A DNA stretch of 64,000 nt, from the NCBI RefSeq assembly GCF_013184745.1, contig NZ_JAATVU010000026.1, positions 24,351 through 88,350 on the forward strand, in the 5' to 3' direction. This document shows positions 1-8,425 of this stretch, in pieces. Both the position numbers and the translations under genes were made by a program. The notes under the pieces were generated by a model, which was not told the origin of the DNA, ran no database searches, and worked only from the letters and a program-made list of their open reading frames with translations. This DNA is from Mangrovicoccus sp. HB161399 (GTDB taxonomy: Bacteria; Pseudomonadota; Alphaproteobacteria; Rhodobacterales; Rhodobacteraceae). How positions within the stretch are numbered: the first letter of the stretch is position 1; each line of letters opens with the position of its first letter.

Positions 1-527
1 GCGCGGGCGATGGCGATGCGCTGGCGCTGCCCGCCGGAGAACTGGTGCGGGTAGCGGTGCGACAGCGACGGGTCGAGGCCCACGCGCTGGAACCAGCGCT
101 CCACGTATTTCTGAGCCATGGCCGGCATGACCAGCCCGTGCAGGATCGGCCCTTCGGCCACGGCGTCGCCGACCTTCATGCGCGGGTCGAGCGAGGCGAA
201 GGGGTCCTGGAAGACGGTCTGCACGGCGGTGGTGGTCTTCTTCCCTTGCTCCATCACCGGCAGCCCGTCGATCCGGACGCTGCCTTCGCTGGGCGAATGG
301 ATGCCGGCCATGATGCGGCCGAGCGTGGATTTCCCGCAGCCAGATTCGCCGACAAGGCCCAGCGTCTGGCCCTTGGCAAGGTCCAGCGTGACGCCGGAAA
401 CGGCCTTCAGACCCGGCGGCGGGCCCTTGCGCGCAAGGCCGCGCGCAATGCGGTCGCCGAGGGTCTGGCGCGAGGTGAAGGTCTTCGAGACGTCCTCGAC
501 CTTCAGGTACTGGTCGCGGGGCTTCAT
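1..527 (-). CDS. Dipeptide/oligopeptide ABC transporter ATP-binding protein (DppF-like), partial
   Basis: This is one of the two ATPases that power an inner-membrane peptide-type ABC importer. The first 175 residues are visible: Walker [10 protein letters not shown] at about 60-68, a Q-loop VFQDPFASLDPR near 100 and the signature SGGQRQR. The window edge then removes Walker B and the C-terminal oligopeptide domain. The ATG at 527-525 overlaps the stop of the upstream ATPase gene as ATGA, so the two are translationally coupled. It is the last visible gene of the minus-strand operon of binding protein, two permeases and two ATPases. The family call is secure; the substrate is not known. Confidence 0.93.
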   Translation of the reverse strand, partial: MKPRDQYLKVEDVSKTFTSRQTLGDRIARGLARKGPPPGLKAVSGVTLDLAKGQTLGLVGESGCGKSTLGRIMAGIHSPSEGSVRIDGLPVMEQGKKTTTAVQTVFQDPFASLDPRMKVGDAVAEGPILHGLVMPAMAQKYVERWFQRVGLDPSLSHRYPHQFSGGQRQRIAIAR

Positions 528-1525
528 GAGGCGGCGCGCTCCTTGTGTTCCGTTCCCAGCGGGTGGACGCAGCGCCAGCCCCGGCGGCCGGCCTGCACCA
601 TGTCCGGCTTCGCGCCGCAGGCATCGCTGGCGTAGCTGCAGCGGGGGGCGAAGGCGCATCCCGGCGGCAGCGCGCCCAGCGACGGCATGGAGCCCGGGAT
701 CTGGGTCAGCATCTGGCCGGGGACGGTGGCCGAAGGCAGGCTGTCGATCAGCCCGCGGGTGTAGGGATGGCGCGGATCGCGCAGCACCTGGGCCGAGGGG
801 CCCTGTTCGACCAGCCGGCCGGCATACATGACGAGGATCCGCGAGGCGAGCGCCGAGACCACGGCGAGATCGTGGCTGATCCAGATCATCGCCACGCCGT
901 AGTCGCGGGCGAGCGCCTTCATCTCGTGGATGATCTGCGCCTGGATCGAGACGTCGAGCGCGGTCGTGGGCTCGTCGGCCACCACGACCGCCGGGCGGTG
1001 CAGCAGCGCGATGGCGATGGCCGCGCGCTGGCGCATGCCGCCCGAAAACTCGTGCGGATAGGATTTCAGCCGCTCCCGCGCGGAGGGGATGCCGACGCGG
1101 GCCAGCGCCTCGGCGCTTTTCTCCGCCGCGGCCCTGCGCGACAGCGTCTCATGCGCGGCGAGCGCCATCTCCATCTGCTGGCCGATGGTCAGGAGCGGAT
1201 TGAGCGTGGCGATCGGGTCCTGGAAGATCATCGCGATCTCCTTGCCCCGGCGCTTGCGCAGCTCCTGCGGGGACATGCCCACCAGCTCGGTGCCGTTCAG
1301 CTTCACCGATCCGCCTGCGATCCGGCCCGGCGCGTCGATCAGCCCGAGCAGCGAAAATCCGGTGACCGACTTGCCCGAGCCGCTTTCGCCGACGAGGCCG
1401 ATGATCTCGCCCGGGCTGAGCGAGAAGGACACGCCGTCCACGGCGCGCAGCGCGCCCTTGGCGGTGGCGAATTCGGTCTGCAGGTTCTCGACTTCGAGAA
1501 CCGGCTTGCCTGTTTCAGGGGTCAT
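524..1525 (-). CDS. Dipeptide/oligopeptide ABC transporter ATP-binding protein (DppD-like)
   Basis: ATPase of a peptide/nickel-type ABC importer, 333 residues, full length for the family. Walker [10 protein letters not shown] lies at about 46-54, followed by the Q-loop [11 protein letters not shown], signature SGGMRQR, Walker [13 protein letters not shown] and the H-loop ISHD. The C-terminus carries the oligopeptide-transporter extension with the CAFAPRC cysteine cluster. The start overlaps the stop of the permease gene upstream by 4 bp, and its own stop overlaps the next ATPase. It should form a heterodimer with that next protein at the membrane. Confidence 0.95.
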   Translation of the reverse strand: MTPETGKPVLEVENLQTEFATAKGALRAVDGVSFSLSPGEIIGLVGESGSGKSVTGFSLLGLIDAPGRIAGGSVKLNGTELVGMSPQELRKRRGKEIAMIFQDPIATLNPLLTIGQQMEMALAAHETLSRRAAAEKSAEALARVGIPSARERLKSYPHEFSGGMRQRAAIAIALLHRPAVVVADEPTTALDVSIQAQIIHEMKALARDYGVAMIWISHDLAVVSALASRILVMYAGRLVEQGPSAQVLRDPRHPYTRGLIDSLPSATVPGQMLTQIPGSMPSLGALPPGCAFAPRCSYASDACGAKPDMVQAGRRGWRCVHPLGTEHKERAAS

Positions 1526-2421
1526 CGGCGCAGCCTCGGGTTCAGCTGGTCGCGGATCTGGTCGCCCACGATGTTGATGGCCATGATGAGGATGATCAGC
1601 ATCACGCCGGGATAGACCGAGATCCAGTAGCGGCCGCTCATCATGTAGGGGAAGCCGTTGGAGATCAGCATGCCCAGGGAGGGCTCGGTGACCGGCAGGC
1701 CGAGGCCGAGGAAGCTGAGCGTGGCCTCCAGCGAGATCGAGGAGGCGATCTGCACGGTGGCCACGACGATCAGCGGCGGCGCGCAGTTGGGCAGCAGGTG
1801 GCGGAAGACGACGCGGCGGGCATGCAGAGGCGTGGCCAGTGCTGCCTCGATATAGTCCTTGCGCCGCTCGGAGGTGGCGGCGCCATAGGCGGTGCGGGCG
1901 AAATAGGCGTATTGCGCGGCAACGAGCGCGGTCACCAGCTGTGCCTTGCCCTGTCCCAGCAACGCGGAAAGCACGAGCGCCAGCAGGATCGCCGGAAAGC
2001 TCAGCTGAAGGTCGACGATGCGCATGATCAGGCTTTCGACCCAGCCGCCGACATAGGCCGCGACCACGCCCAGCGTGGCGCCGATGGCCAGCGCGATGGC
2101 GCCGGCCATGATCCCGATCTCGATGGAGATGCGCAGGCCGTAGAGGATGGCCGAAAGCAGGTCGCGCCCCTGCGGATCGGTGCCGAGGATGTGCGTGTAG
2201 CCGCCGGAGCCGACGAAGCCCGGCGGGCGGCGGGCATCCATAAGCGAGAGCGAGCCGAGGTCATAGGGGTCCTGCGGCGCGATCAGCGGCGCGAAGACCG
2301 CGACGAGGATCAGCAGGACGGTCAGACCAAGTGCAACGGTCGCGGGCTTGTTGCGGCGGAATTCGCGCCAGAAGACCAGCGCCGGCGGGGTCGCCTTCTG
2401 CGGGGCGGAAATGTCGGTCAT
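1522..2421 (-). CDS. ABC transporter permease (DppC-like)
   Basis: Inner-membrane permease of the binding-protein-dependent transport family, 299 residues. It has an N-terminal cytoplasmic stretch, a first membrane helix around 30-50, a periplasmic loop with the family motif LGTDPQGRDLLS, and about five further helices. The EAA-type loop that docks the ATPase is around 190-210 (YIEAALATPLHARRVVFRH). Both ends overlap neighbours by 4 bp, so the operon is tightly coupled. It pairs with the DppB-like permease encoded just upstream. Confidence 0.94.
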   Translation of the reverse strand: MTDISAPQKATPPALVFWREFRRNKPATVALGLTVLLILVAVFAPLIAPQDPYDLGSLSLMDARRPPGFVGSGGYTHILGTDPQGRDLLSAILYGLRISIEIGIMAGAIALAIGATLGVVAAYVGGWVESLIMRIVDLQLSFPAILLALVLSALLGQGKAQLVTALVAAQYAYFARTAYGAATSERRKDYIEAALATPLHARRVVFRHLLPNCAPPLIVVATVQIASSISLEATLSFLGLGLPVTEPSLGMLISNGFPYMMSGRYWISVYPGVMLIILIMAINIVGDQIRDQLNPRLRR

Positions 2422-3395
2422 GCGCTCTGCCTTCCCGAACGGATGCGCGGGTCGATCAGCGCGAAGACCAGATCGACGGTGAAGTTGATCATGACGAAGA
2501 GGAAGGCGATCAGCACTAGGTAGGCGACCATGACGGGACGGTCGAGCACGCCGATCGAGTCGATGATCAGCTTGCCGACGCCGGGCCAGGAGAAGATCGT
2601 CTCGGTCACCACGGCGAAAGCCAGCGTCGAGCCCAGCTCCAGCCCGAAGACGGTGATCAGCGGGATCGAGATCAGCTTCAGCACGTGGCGGCGCAGGATC
2701 ACGCCCTCGGGAATGCCGGCGGCGCGGGCGAATTTCACGGTGTCCGACAGCATCACTTCGCGGGTGCCCGCGCGCGCCAGCCGGATCATCATGGCGAGCT
2801 TGAAGAGCGCCAGGTTGATCGCCGGGAGCACGATGTGGCTGAGCCCGTCAAGCGTGAGAAAGCTCCACTCGATGCCCCAGACGGTCACCGTCTCGCCGCG
2901 CCCGCCCGCGGGCAGCCAGCCCAGCGATACGGCGAAAGTCAGGATCAGGATCAGCCCGACCCAGAAGGAGGGAACGGAAAAGCCGAGGATCGACAGGCCC
3001 ATGATCGCCTTCGACACCCAGCTGTCGGGCTTCACCCCGGCATAGACGCCCAAGCTGACGCCCGCGACGGCGGCGAACAGGATGGAGATCAGCACCAGCT
3101 CCAGCGTGGCGGGCAGGCGGCCGCCGATCAGCTCCAGCACGGGGACGTTGTAGACGAAGGAGCGGCCGAAATCGCCGTGCAGCAGGTTCCAGGCGAAGAT
3201 GCCGTACTGTTCCCAAAGCGGCAAGTCGAGCCCGAGCCGCCGGATCGCCTCGTCGCGCATCGCCTGGGTGGCGTCGGGCGGGATGACGATGTCGACCGGG
3301 TTGCCGATCGCATAGACGCCGACGAAGACGATGACCGACATGACGGCCATGACGGCGACGGCCTGGATGGCGCGCTGGATGATGAAACCGAGCAT
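2418..3395 (-). CDS. ABC transporter permease (DppB-like)
   Basis: Inner-membrane permease, 325 residues, of the DppB/OppB type. It begins with a membrane helix, has the DppB N-terminal segment with the motif LGLDLPLWEQY, and about six hydrophobic helices. The EAA-like ATPase-docking loop is around residues 215-235 (KFARAAGIPEGVILRRHV). It forms the channel with the DppC-like protein encoded immediately downstream, overlapping by 4 bp. A GC-rich hairpin separates it from the binding-protein gene upstream. Confidence 0.94.
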   Translation of the reverse strand: MLGFIIQRAIQAVAVMAVMSVIVFVGVYAIGNPVDIVIPPDATQAMRDEAIRRLGLDLPLWEQYGIFAWNLLHGDFGRSFVYNVPVLELIGGRLPATLELVLISILFAAVAGVSLGVYAGVKPDSWVSKAIMGLSILGFSVPSFWVGLILILTFAVSLGWLPAGGRGETVTVWGIEWSFLTLDGLSHIVLPAINLALFKLAMMIRLARAGTREVMLSDTVKFARAAGIPEGVILRRHVLKLISIPLITVFGLELGSTLAFAVVTETIFSWPGVGKLIIDSIGVLDRPVMVAYLVLIAFLFVMINFTVDLVFALIDPRIRSGRQSA

Positions 3396-3420
3396 TCGGG
3401 CTCCGCAGTCTCAGGGAAGG

Positions 3421-3450
3421 GCGGCGGCCGGAGGGGAACCCGGCCGCCGC
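3421..3450 (-). terminator. Intercistronic hairpin after the binding-protein gene
   Basis: A perfect 11-bp inverted repeat (GCGGCGGCCGG, 8-nt loop, CCGGCCGCCGC) lies in the 70-bp gap between the binding-protein gene and the permease gene. There is no T-run. It could stop part of the transcripts or protect the 3' end of the binding-protein message, so that more binding protein than permease is made. The arms are seen directly; the role is inferred from well-known behaviour of transporter operons. Confidence 0.6.
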
Positions 3451-3465
3451 GGGGGGCCAGTCCGG

Positions 3466-5049
3466 TCAGTCGGCCGGCTGGATGAAATCGGCGAGGGTCT
3501 CGCCGTCGACGCGGGGGGTGTAGTCGAGCAGGCCCGCCTTGGCGCCCCAGACCGACTGCAGCTGCACGATCGGGATCAGCACGCGGCTGGCCACGGTGTC
3601 GGCCATTGCCTCCTGGAACATGTCGCGGCGCTTGTCCTCGTCCATCTCGGACATGGCGGCCTCGATCTTGGCGTCGAGATCGGGGTTGGAATAGCCGGTG
3701 CGGTTATAGGCGCCGAGCCCCTTCTCCTTGTCCGAGCTGTGCACGAGCGAGCCCAGCGTGTAGCCGGCCTCGCCGGTCAGCGTGCCCCAGCCGTTCATCA
3801 TGACGGAATACTCGCCGCGTGCCTGGGCCGGGAAGTAGACGGTTTTCGACAGCGCATTCACGTTGGTGTCGATGCCGATGGCCGAGAACATCTGGCCCAG
3901 CCCCTGGCAGATCGCCGCGTCGCCCGGCAGGCGATCGCCGGTGCAGTAGAGGTCCATCTGGAACCCGTCGGGGAAGCCGGCCTCGGCCAGCAGCGCCTTG
4001 GCGCCCTTGGGGTCGTATTCCGGCCACGGGATGTCCGGGTTCGAGCCGAAGAAGCCCTCGGGCATCAGCTGGTTGGCCGGCTTGCCGAGGCCTTCCAGCA
4101 CGATCTCCACCATGGTGTCGCGGTCGATCGCCTTGCCGAGCGCCTCGCGCACCAGCGGATCGGTCAGCGGGTTCTCCGGCAGGTCCGAGCCGTCCTTGGC
4201 ACGCAGGCCGGGATATTCGTCGGTGCGCTGGTTCAGCTGCAGGTTCATGATGTAGATGCTGTCGCCGACCACGGTGTCGACGCTGCTGTCCTGCTGCAGG
4301 GCGAGATAGTCGATGGACGAGATGTCGGTCGCCAAGTCGACCTGGCCGGATTTCAGCGCGGCGAGGCGCGAGGAGTCGTTCGGCATCTCCTTGCGGGTGA
4401 CATGCTCCCACGGCGCCGGGCCGCGCCAGTAGTCGTCGTTGCGCTCCAGCACCAGGTCGCCCTTGGGCTCCCAGCTGACGAACTTGTAGGGGCCGGTGCC
4501 GACGGTCGCCTTGCCGCTGTTGAAGCCCTCGGCCGAGGTCTCCGGCGTCGAGTAGTCTGCCGCGGCGGTGTGCGAGACGATGAAGAGCCGGACGAAATCG
4601 TTCGGCAGGGTCGGCGCCGGGCCTTCGGTATGGATGCGCACGGTCAGCGGGTCGACGATCTCGACGTCGGCGACGCGGCGGACATAGACGGCGGTCGAGG
4701 TCGGGCCGGTCACCACCGGGATGCGCTCGATGGAGAACTTGACGTCCTCGGCGGTGAAATCCGAGCCGTCATGGAATTTCACGCCCTCGCGAAGCTTGAA
4801 TTCCCAGGTCGTGTCATCGATCGGCTCCCAGGAGGTGGCGAGGCCGGGTTCGATCTGCAGGTCCTTATTGGCCCAGACCAATGTATCAAACATGTGCTTG
4901 GCGGCTTCGGCATGGCTGCCCAGGGCGGAATAATCGGGGTCGAGTGACTCCGGCCCGCCCCGCACTGCAACCGTCAGATCCTGTGCCCAGACGCTGGACG
5001 CGACCAGGAGGGCGAGCGTCGAGAGCCCGCCGAGCTTCATGTAGGCCAT
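3466..5049 (-). CDS. ABC transporter substrate-binding protein, family 5 (DppA-like)
   Basis: Periplasmic binding protein that should deliver substrate to the permeases encoded downstream. It has 527 residues, normal for the SBP_bac_5 family. A Sec signal peptide covers about residues 1-22, with cleavage near VWA-Q. The family signatures follow: the segment WEFKLREGVKFHDG near 80 and the cluster-I motif with GTGPYKF near 160. The ATG at 5049 has AGGGA about 8 nt upstream; an ATG three codons later is an alternative. First gene of the minus-strand operon, divergent from the GntR regulator. Ligand unknown. Confidence 0.94.
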   Translation of the reverse strand: MAYMKLGGLSTLALLVASSVWAQDLTVAVRGGPESLDPDYSALGSHAEAAKHMFDTLVWANKDLQIEPGLATSWEPIDDTTWEFKLREGVKFHDGSDFTAEDVKFSIERIPVVTGPTSTAVYVRRVADVEIVDPLTVRIHTEGPAPTLPNDFVRLFIVSHTAAADYSTPETSAEGFNSGKATVGTGPYKFVSWEPKGDLVLERNDDYWRGPAPWEHVTRKEMPNDSSRLAALKSGQVDLATDISSIDYLALQQDSSVDTVVGDSIYIMNLQLNQRTDEYPGLRAKDGSDLPENPLTDPLVREALGKAIDRDTMVEIVLEGLGKPANQLMPEGFFGSNPDIPWPEYDPKGAKALLAEAGFPDGFQMDLYCTGDRLPGDAAICQGLGQMFSAIGIDTNVNALSKTVYFPAQARGEYSVMMNGWGTLTGEAGYTLGSLVHSSDKEKGLGAYNRTGYSNPDLDAKIEAAMSEMDEDKRRDMFQEAMADTVASRVLIPIVQLQSVWGAKAGLLDYTPRVDGETLADFIQPAD

Positions 5050-5230
5050 TGTGTTTCCCTGTTGTTTTCCGCCGGGGCAGGCACCCCGGACCAGTTCGGC
5101 GTCTGGCGCCGGTTGATGTTCGGAAGTCTTCGGCCAAGCCCCGCACAGGTCAAGGAAACTGCGATAGAATTTTCTTGGCGGCGATTAAGCAAAACTTATG
5201 GGGCATAGGATTCTTTGGGTCCTTTTCCCG

Positions 5231-5247
5231 GTGTTCTGCGCTAACAC
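5231..5247. promoter_or_regulatory. Inverted repeat, candidate operator
   Basis: GTGTT and AACAC are separated by 7 bp in the middle of the divergent intergenic region. The size and placement fit a dimeric regulator site, but 5-bp arms can occur by chance. Function inferred. Confidence 0.3.
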
Positions 5248-5272
5248 TTTGATTTTGTTTTGATGACTCAAG

Positions 5273-5290
5273 GATACCGATTTTCGTATC
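5273..5290. promoter_or_regulatory. Inverted repeat GATAC-N8-GTATC, candidate operator
   Basis: A GATAC/GTATC inverted repeat with an 8-bp spacer lies between the divergent start codons. It is a candidate site for the GntR-type protein encoded next to it. Only position and symmetry support this. Confidence 0.35.
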
Positions 5291-5446
5291 ATGGATCGCC
5301 GTTTCCTTTCCTGTCGAGGCGGGCGCAAAAAAAATGGGCTGACGGCCAAGAGATTGGGCCTTGGCCGGGGCAATTCCCGCTTCGCTCTGGCCGGAGCGAA
5401 ATTTCTGTTCTAGCCGTTGGGGGCAAATTACCTTCCGGAGGACGGC

Positions 5447-6460
5447 ATGACGGACGGAACCGCGTCCCATGGCGAGATCGCGGCGCTGCTGGCGGGGCTC
5501 GATCGCGGGCTGGACGCGCCGCCCGCGGTGCAGCTGCGCGGCATTCTCGAATACGGCATCCTGATCGGCACGCTGGCCCCCGGCGACCGGCTGCCGACGG
5601 TGCGCGAGCTTTCGGCGCTGGCCGGGCTGGCGCCGATGACCGTGGTCAGCACCTACGGCAAGATGAAGCAGGACGGGCTGATCGAGACCCGCGGCAAGGC
5701 CGGCACCTTCATCGCCGCCGGGCGTGGCGCGCTGTCCGCCGATAGCCTGCGCAGCTTCACCGACGAGGTCGACCGCCTTCTGGCCCGCGCGCAGGAGCTG
5801 GGCATCGGCCCGTCGCGCCTGGCCGAGGTGATCGGATTGCGCGCCCGGCTGCAGCTGGCGCGCCCGCGGCTGGAGATCCTGCTCGTGGGCATGTTCGACA
5901 CGGCCGTCGGCGACTACCTGCGCCAGATACGGCCGCTGCTCGATCCCGGCGACGGCTTCGCAGGGATGGTGCTGGCGGATCTGCGCGAGCGTCCGCCGCC
6001 CGTGAGGCCTGATTTCGCGCTGAGCCCGATGACCCGCCGCGCCGAGGTGCAGGCGCTTCTGGGCGAGGGAGTGGAGGTTGCCGCGATGAGCTTCATCCCC
6101 GCCACCGAAACCCGCGTCCGGCTTGCGGCGCTGGAGCCCGGCGCGCGGGTGGTGATGGTCTCGACCAAGCCGCAGCTGGTGCTGCAGATGCGCGCCGAGG
6201 CTCTGCGCTTCCTGCCGCATGTCGAGATCCTGCAATGCCTGACGCTGGACGATCCGCAGCTGGAGGCCGCGCTGTCCGAGGCGCAGGTGATCATCCATGC
6301 CAGCCGGGCCGACCGGGTGCGCGACGGGCTCCGGCCCGACCAGACCGCCATCGAATACCGCTACACGCCCGATCTGGGCGTGCTGCGGAAGGATATCCTG
6401 CCGCGGATCGAGGCGCTGCGCGCCCGGCGGACGGGCAGCCGATCTGAAGGAGACGAGTGA
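5447..6460 (+). CDS. GntR-type transcriptional regulator with C-terminal ligand-sensing domain
   Basis: A 337-residue DNA-binding regulator. Residues about 20-85 form a GntR winged helix, with the family segments LAPGDRLPTVRELS and TVVSTYGKMKQDGLIETRGKAGTFI. The remaining about 240 residues resemble a periplasmic-binding-protein-like sensor rather than the usual FadR or UTRA domain; this is an inference from length and pattern. The ATG at 5447 was chosen because CCGGAGG precedes it closely, whereas an upstream in-frame ATG at 5417 has no such site. It diverges from the ABC operon and overlaps the creatininase gene by one base, so it probably controls one or both ABC systems and the hydrolases. 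Confidence 0.82.
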   Translation: MTDGTASHGEIAALLAGLDRGLDAPPAVQLRGILEYGILIGTLAPGDRLPTVRELSALAGLAPMTVVSTYGKMKQDGLIETRGKAGTFIAAGRGALSADSLRSFTDEVDRLLARAQELGIGPSRLAEVIGLRARLQLARPRLEILLVGMFDTAVGDYLRQIRPLLDPGDGFAGMVLADLRERPPPVRPDFALSPMTRRAEVQALLGEGVEVAAMSFIPATETRVRLAALEPGARVVMVSTKPQLVLQMRAEALRFLPHVEILQCLTLDDPQLEAALSEAQVIIHASRADRVRDGLRPDQTAIEYRYTPDLGVLRKDILPRIEALRARRTGSRSEGDE

Positions 6461-7158
6461 TGCTGATTTCGCAGATGAACTGGATGCAGGCAGAGGCCCA
6501 TCTTGCCCGCGACGACCGTGCCGTGCTGCCCCTGGGCAGCACCGAGCAGCATGCCTATCTGAGCCTCGCGGTCGATGCGATCCTGGCCGCGAAGATGGCC
6601 GAAGACGCGGCGGAGCCCTCGGGCGCAGCAGTCTGGCCGGTCCTGCCCTTCGGCATCACCCCCTATTTCGCCGCCTATCCGGGCACGGTGACGCTGCGCC
6701 TGGAGACCTATGCGCGGCTCATCGAAGATGCGCTGGAAAGCCTCTACCGGTCCGGCGCGAGGCGGATCGTGCTGGTCAACGGCCATGGCGGCAACAATCC
6801 GGGCCAGACGGCTGCGATGGAATGGCTTGCGGGACGTCCGGATGCACAGGTGCGCTGGCACAACTGGTGGGCCGCGCCCGAAACCATGGCGACGGTGAAG
6901 GCGATAGATCCGGTCGCCTCGCATGCCTCCTGGATGGAAAACTTCCCCTGGACGCGGCTCCCCGGCGTGGAGATGCCCGCCGAGCAGAAGCCGATGGTCG
7001 ATATCGACGCGCTGAAATCGCGCGATCCGGTCTCGGCGCGGCTTCTCCTGGGCGACGGCAATTACGGCGGCTTCTACCAGCGCAGCGATGACGACATGGC
7101 GCGCGTCTGGGCGGCGGGCGTCGCCGAGACCCGCAAGGCGATCGAGGACTGGACATGA
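6460..7158 (+). CDS. Creatininase-family metal-dependent amidohydrolase
   Basis: Cytoplasmic metalloenzyme of the creatininase superfamily, which opens cyclic or linear amides such as creatinine or formamides. It has 232 residues, close to the usual 240-260. Metal ligands are visible in PLGSTEQHAYL (Glu and His), the following AVDAIL Asp, and the hallmark NGHGGNNPG. GAAGGAGA precedes the ATG at 6460, which overlaps the regulator stop by one base; a GTG at 6457 is an alternative. Its stop overlaps the next start as ATGA. The substrate cannot be told from sequence. Confidence 0.88.
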   Translation: MLISQMNWMQAEAHLARDDRAVLPLGSTEQHAYLSLAVDAILAAKMAEDAAEPSGAAVWPVLPFGITPYFAAYPGTVTLRLETYARLIEDALESLYRSGARRIVLVNGHGGNNPGQTAAMEWLAGRPDAQVRWHNWWAAPETMATVKAIDPVASHASWMENFPWTRLPGVEMPAEQKPMVDIDALKSRDPVSARLLLGDGNYGGFYQRSDDDMARVWAAGVAETRKAIEDWT

Positions 7159-8195
7159 GCGCGCCGGTCCTGATCTGGGGCGCGGGCGCGATCGGCGGCA
7201 TCCTGGGCGCCTATCTCGCACGGGCAGGCCATGACGTGCTGCTGGTCGATGCCGATGCGGAGCATGTGGCGGCGATGAACCGGGACGGGCTGGCGGTCGA
7301 GGGGCCGGTCGATGCCTTCGCCGTGCCGGTCCGGGCTGCCTTGCCGGACGAGGTGGAGGGGCACTTCGACCTGGCCTTTCTCTGCGTGAAGGGGCCGCAG
7401 ACCGAGGCTGCGGCGGGCCAGCTTGCCCGCGTTCTGTCAACGGACGGCGCGGTGGTCTCGGCGCAGAACGGGCTGTTCGAGCCCTGGCTGGAACGGATCT
7501 TCGGGCAGGGCCGGGTGATCGGCTGCTTCGTCAACTATTCCGGCGACTACATCGCGCCTGGCCGCCTGCTCTTCGGGAACCGCGGCAAGATCGCGGTGGG
7601 CGAGCTCGACGGCAAGATGACGGCGCGGCTGGCGCGGGTGCGGGACCTGTTCGCGGTGCTCGATCCCGAGTCCGAAGCCAGCCCGCGCGTGATGGACTAT
7701 CTCTGGGGCAAGATGGGCTATGGCGCGATGCTGTTTGCCACCGCGCTGACCCCGGCCTCCATGTCCGACAATTTCGCGCATCCCGACTTCCGCGGGGTCT
7801 TTGCAGGGGTCGCGCGCGAGGTGATGCAGGTGGCGGTGGCCGCGGGAGCCGATCCGCTGGGCTTCAACGGCTATGACCCTGCGGCCTACATGCCCGGCGC
7901 CGCGCCGGAAGCGGCGGAGGCCTCGCTCGACGCGCTGGTCGCTTTCAATCGCGCCACCGCCAAGACCCATTCAGGCATCTGGCGCGACATCGCCGTGCGC
8001 AAGCGCCGGACCGAGGTCGACTTCCAGGTCGGCGCCGTTGTGGCAGAGGCCGAGCGGCTGGGCGTGGACGTTCCGCTCTGCCGCGCGCTCGCCGCGCTGA
8101 TCCGCGAGCTGGAGGCCGGGCGGCCGCAGGGCTGGGACGTGCTGGAGGAACTGGCAGGCTATCTGCCCGCTCCATCACGTTCTGCCATGATGTAA
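7155..8195 (+). CDS. Ketopantoate reductase (PanE/ApbA) family protein
   Basis: NAD(P)H-dependent reductase family protein, 346 residues, slightly long for PanE. The N-terminal Rossmann motif GAGAIGGILGAYLARAG is at about 10-26, followed by the PanE-like FLCVKGPQT. The C-terminal helical domain is present (about 190-340). The catalytic Lys region reads WGKMGYG where PanE normally has Lys-x3-Asn, so the Asn looks replaced. With its place between a creatininase and an ABC system, a catabolic 2-keto or 2-hydroxy acid is a more likely substrate than ketopantoate. Start overlaps the previous stop as ATGA. Confidence 0.82.
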   Translation: MSAPVLIWGAGAIGGILGAYLARAGHDVLLVDADAEHVAAMNRDGLAVEGPVDAFAVPVRAALPDEVEGHFDLAFLCVKGPQTEAAAGQLARVLSTDGAVVSAQNGLFEPWLERIFGQGRVIGCFVNYSGDYIAPGRLLFGNRGKIAVGELDGKMTARLARVRDLFAVLDPESEASPRVMDYLWGKMGYGAMLFATALTPASMSDNFAHPDFRGVFAGVAREVMQVAVAAGADPLGFNGYDPAAYMPGAAPEAAEASLDALVAFNRATAKTHSGIWRDIAVRKRRTEVDFQVGAVVAEAERLGVDVPLCRALAALIRELEAGRPQGWDVLEELAGYLPAPSRSAMM

Positions 8196-8199
8196 CATA

Positions 8200-8243
8200 A
8201 TTTCCGGCAGCCCATAACCTTCTCCTATGGGCCTGCCGGAAAT
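8200..8243 (+). terminator. Long hairpin after the PanE-like gene
   Basis: The arms 8200-8216 and 8226-8243 pair over 17 positions with one extra base on the right arm and a 9-nt loop. It starts 4 bp after the stop codon and is followed by no long T-run. It probably ends the regulator-creatininase-reductase transcript before the next ABC operon. The remaining gap to 8425 holds no recognisable gene. Confidence 0.65.
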
Positions 8244-8425
8244 CCGTATGATACAGCTGCGGCCTTTGCCGCTAGGCTCACCGTTGCAGGGCATACCTTG
8301 CCGTCTTGCGCAGCCACGCCGAGGCTTTGATCCGCCCGGCCAGAACAAACTGACCCGCAGCCGTCCAGAGCCTGCCCCGGAGGGGGCGGGGCAGGAGACA
8401 TCATGCCGCCCGGAGCCGCACCCCC

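Larger units (their letters stand above)
5050..5446. promoter_or_regulatory. Divergent promoter region between ABC operon and GntR regulator
   Basis: This 397-bp gene-free stretch is visibly more AT-rich than its surroundings, especially 5160-5300. It must hold promoters for both the minus-strand transport operon and the plus-strand regulator operon. It contains two short inverted repeats, at 5231-5247 and 5273-5290, that could bind the regulator. I could not assign convincing -35/-10 pairs. Confidence 0.6.

Noticed and set aside
8246..8254. GTATGATAC near the second ABC operon as a second site for the GntR-type regulator
   Set aside because: It resembles the GATAC/GTATC repeat at 5273-5290 only in the short core, with different spacing; too little to call a shared operator.
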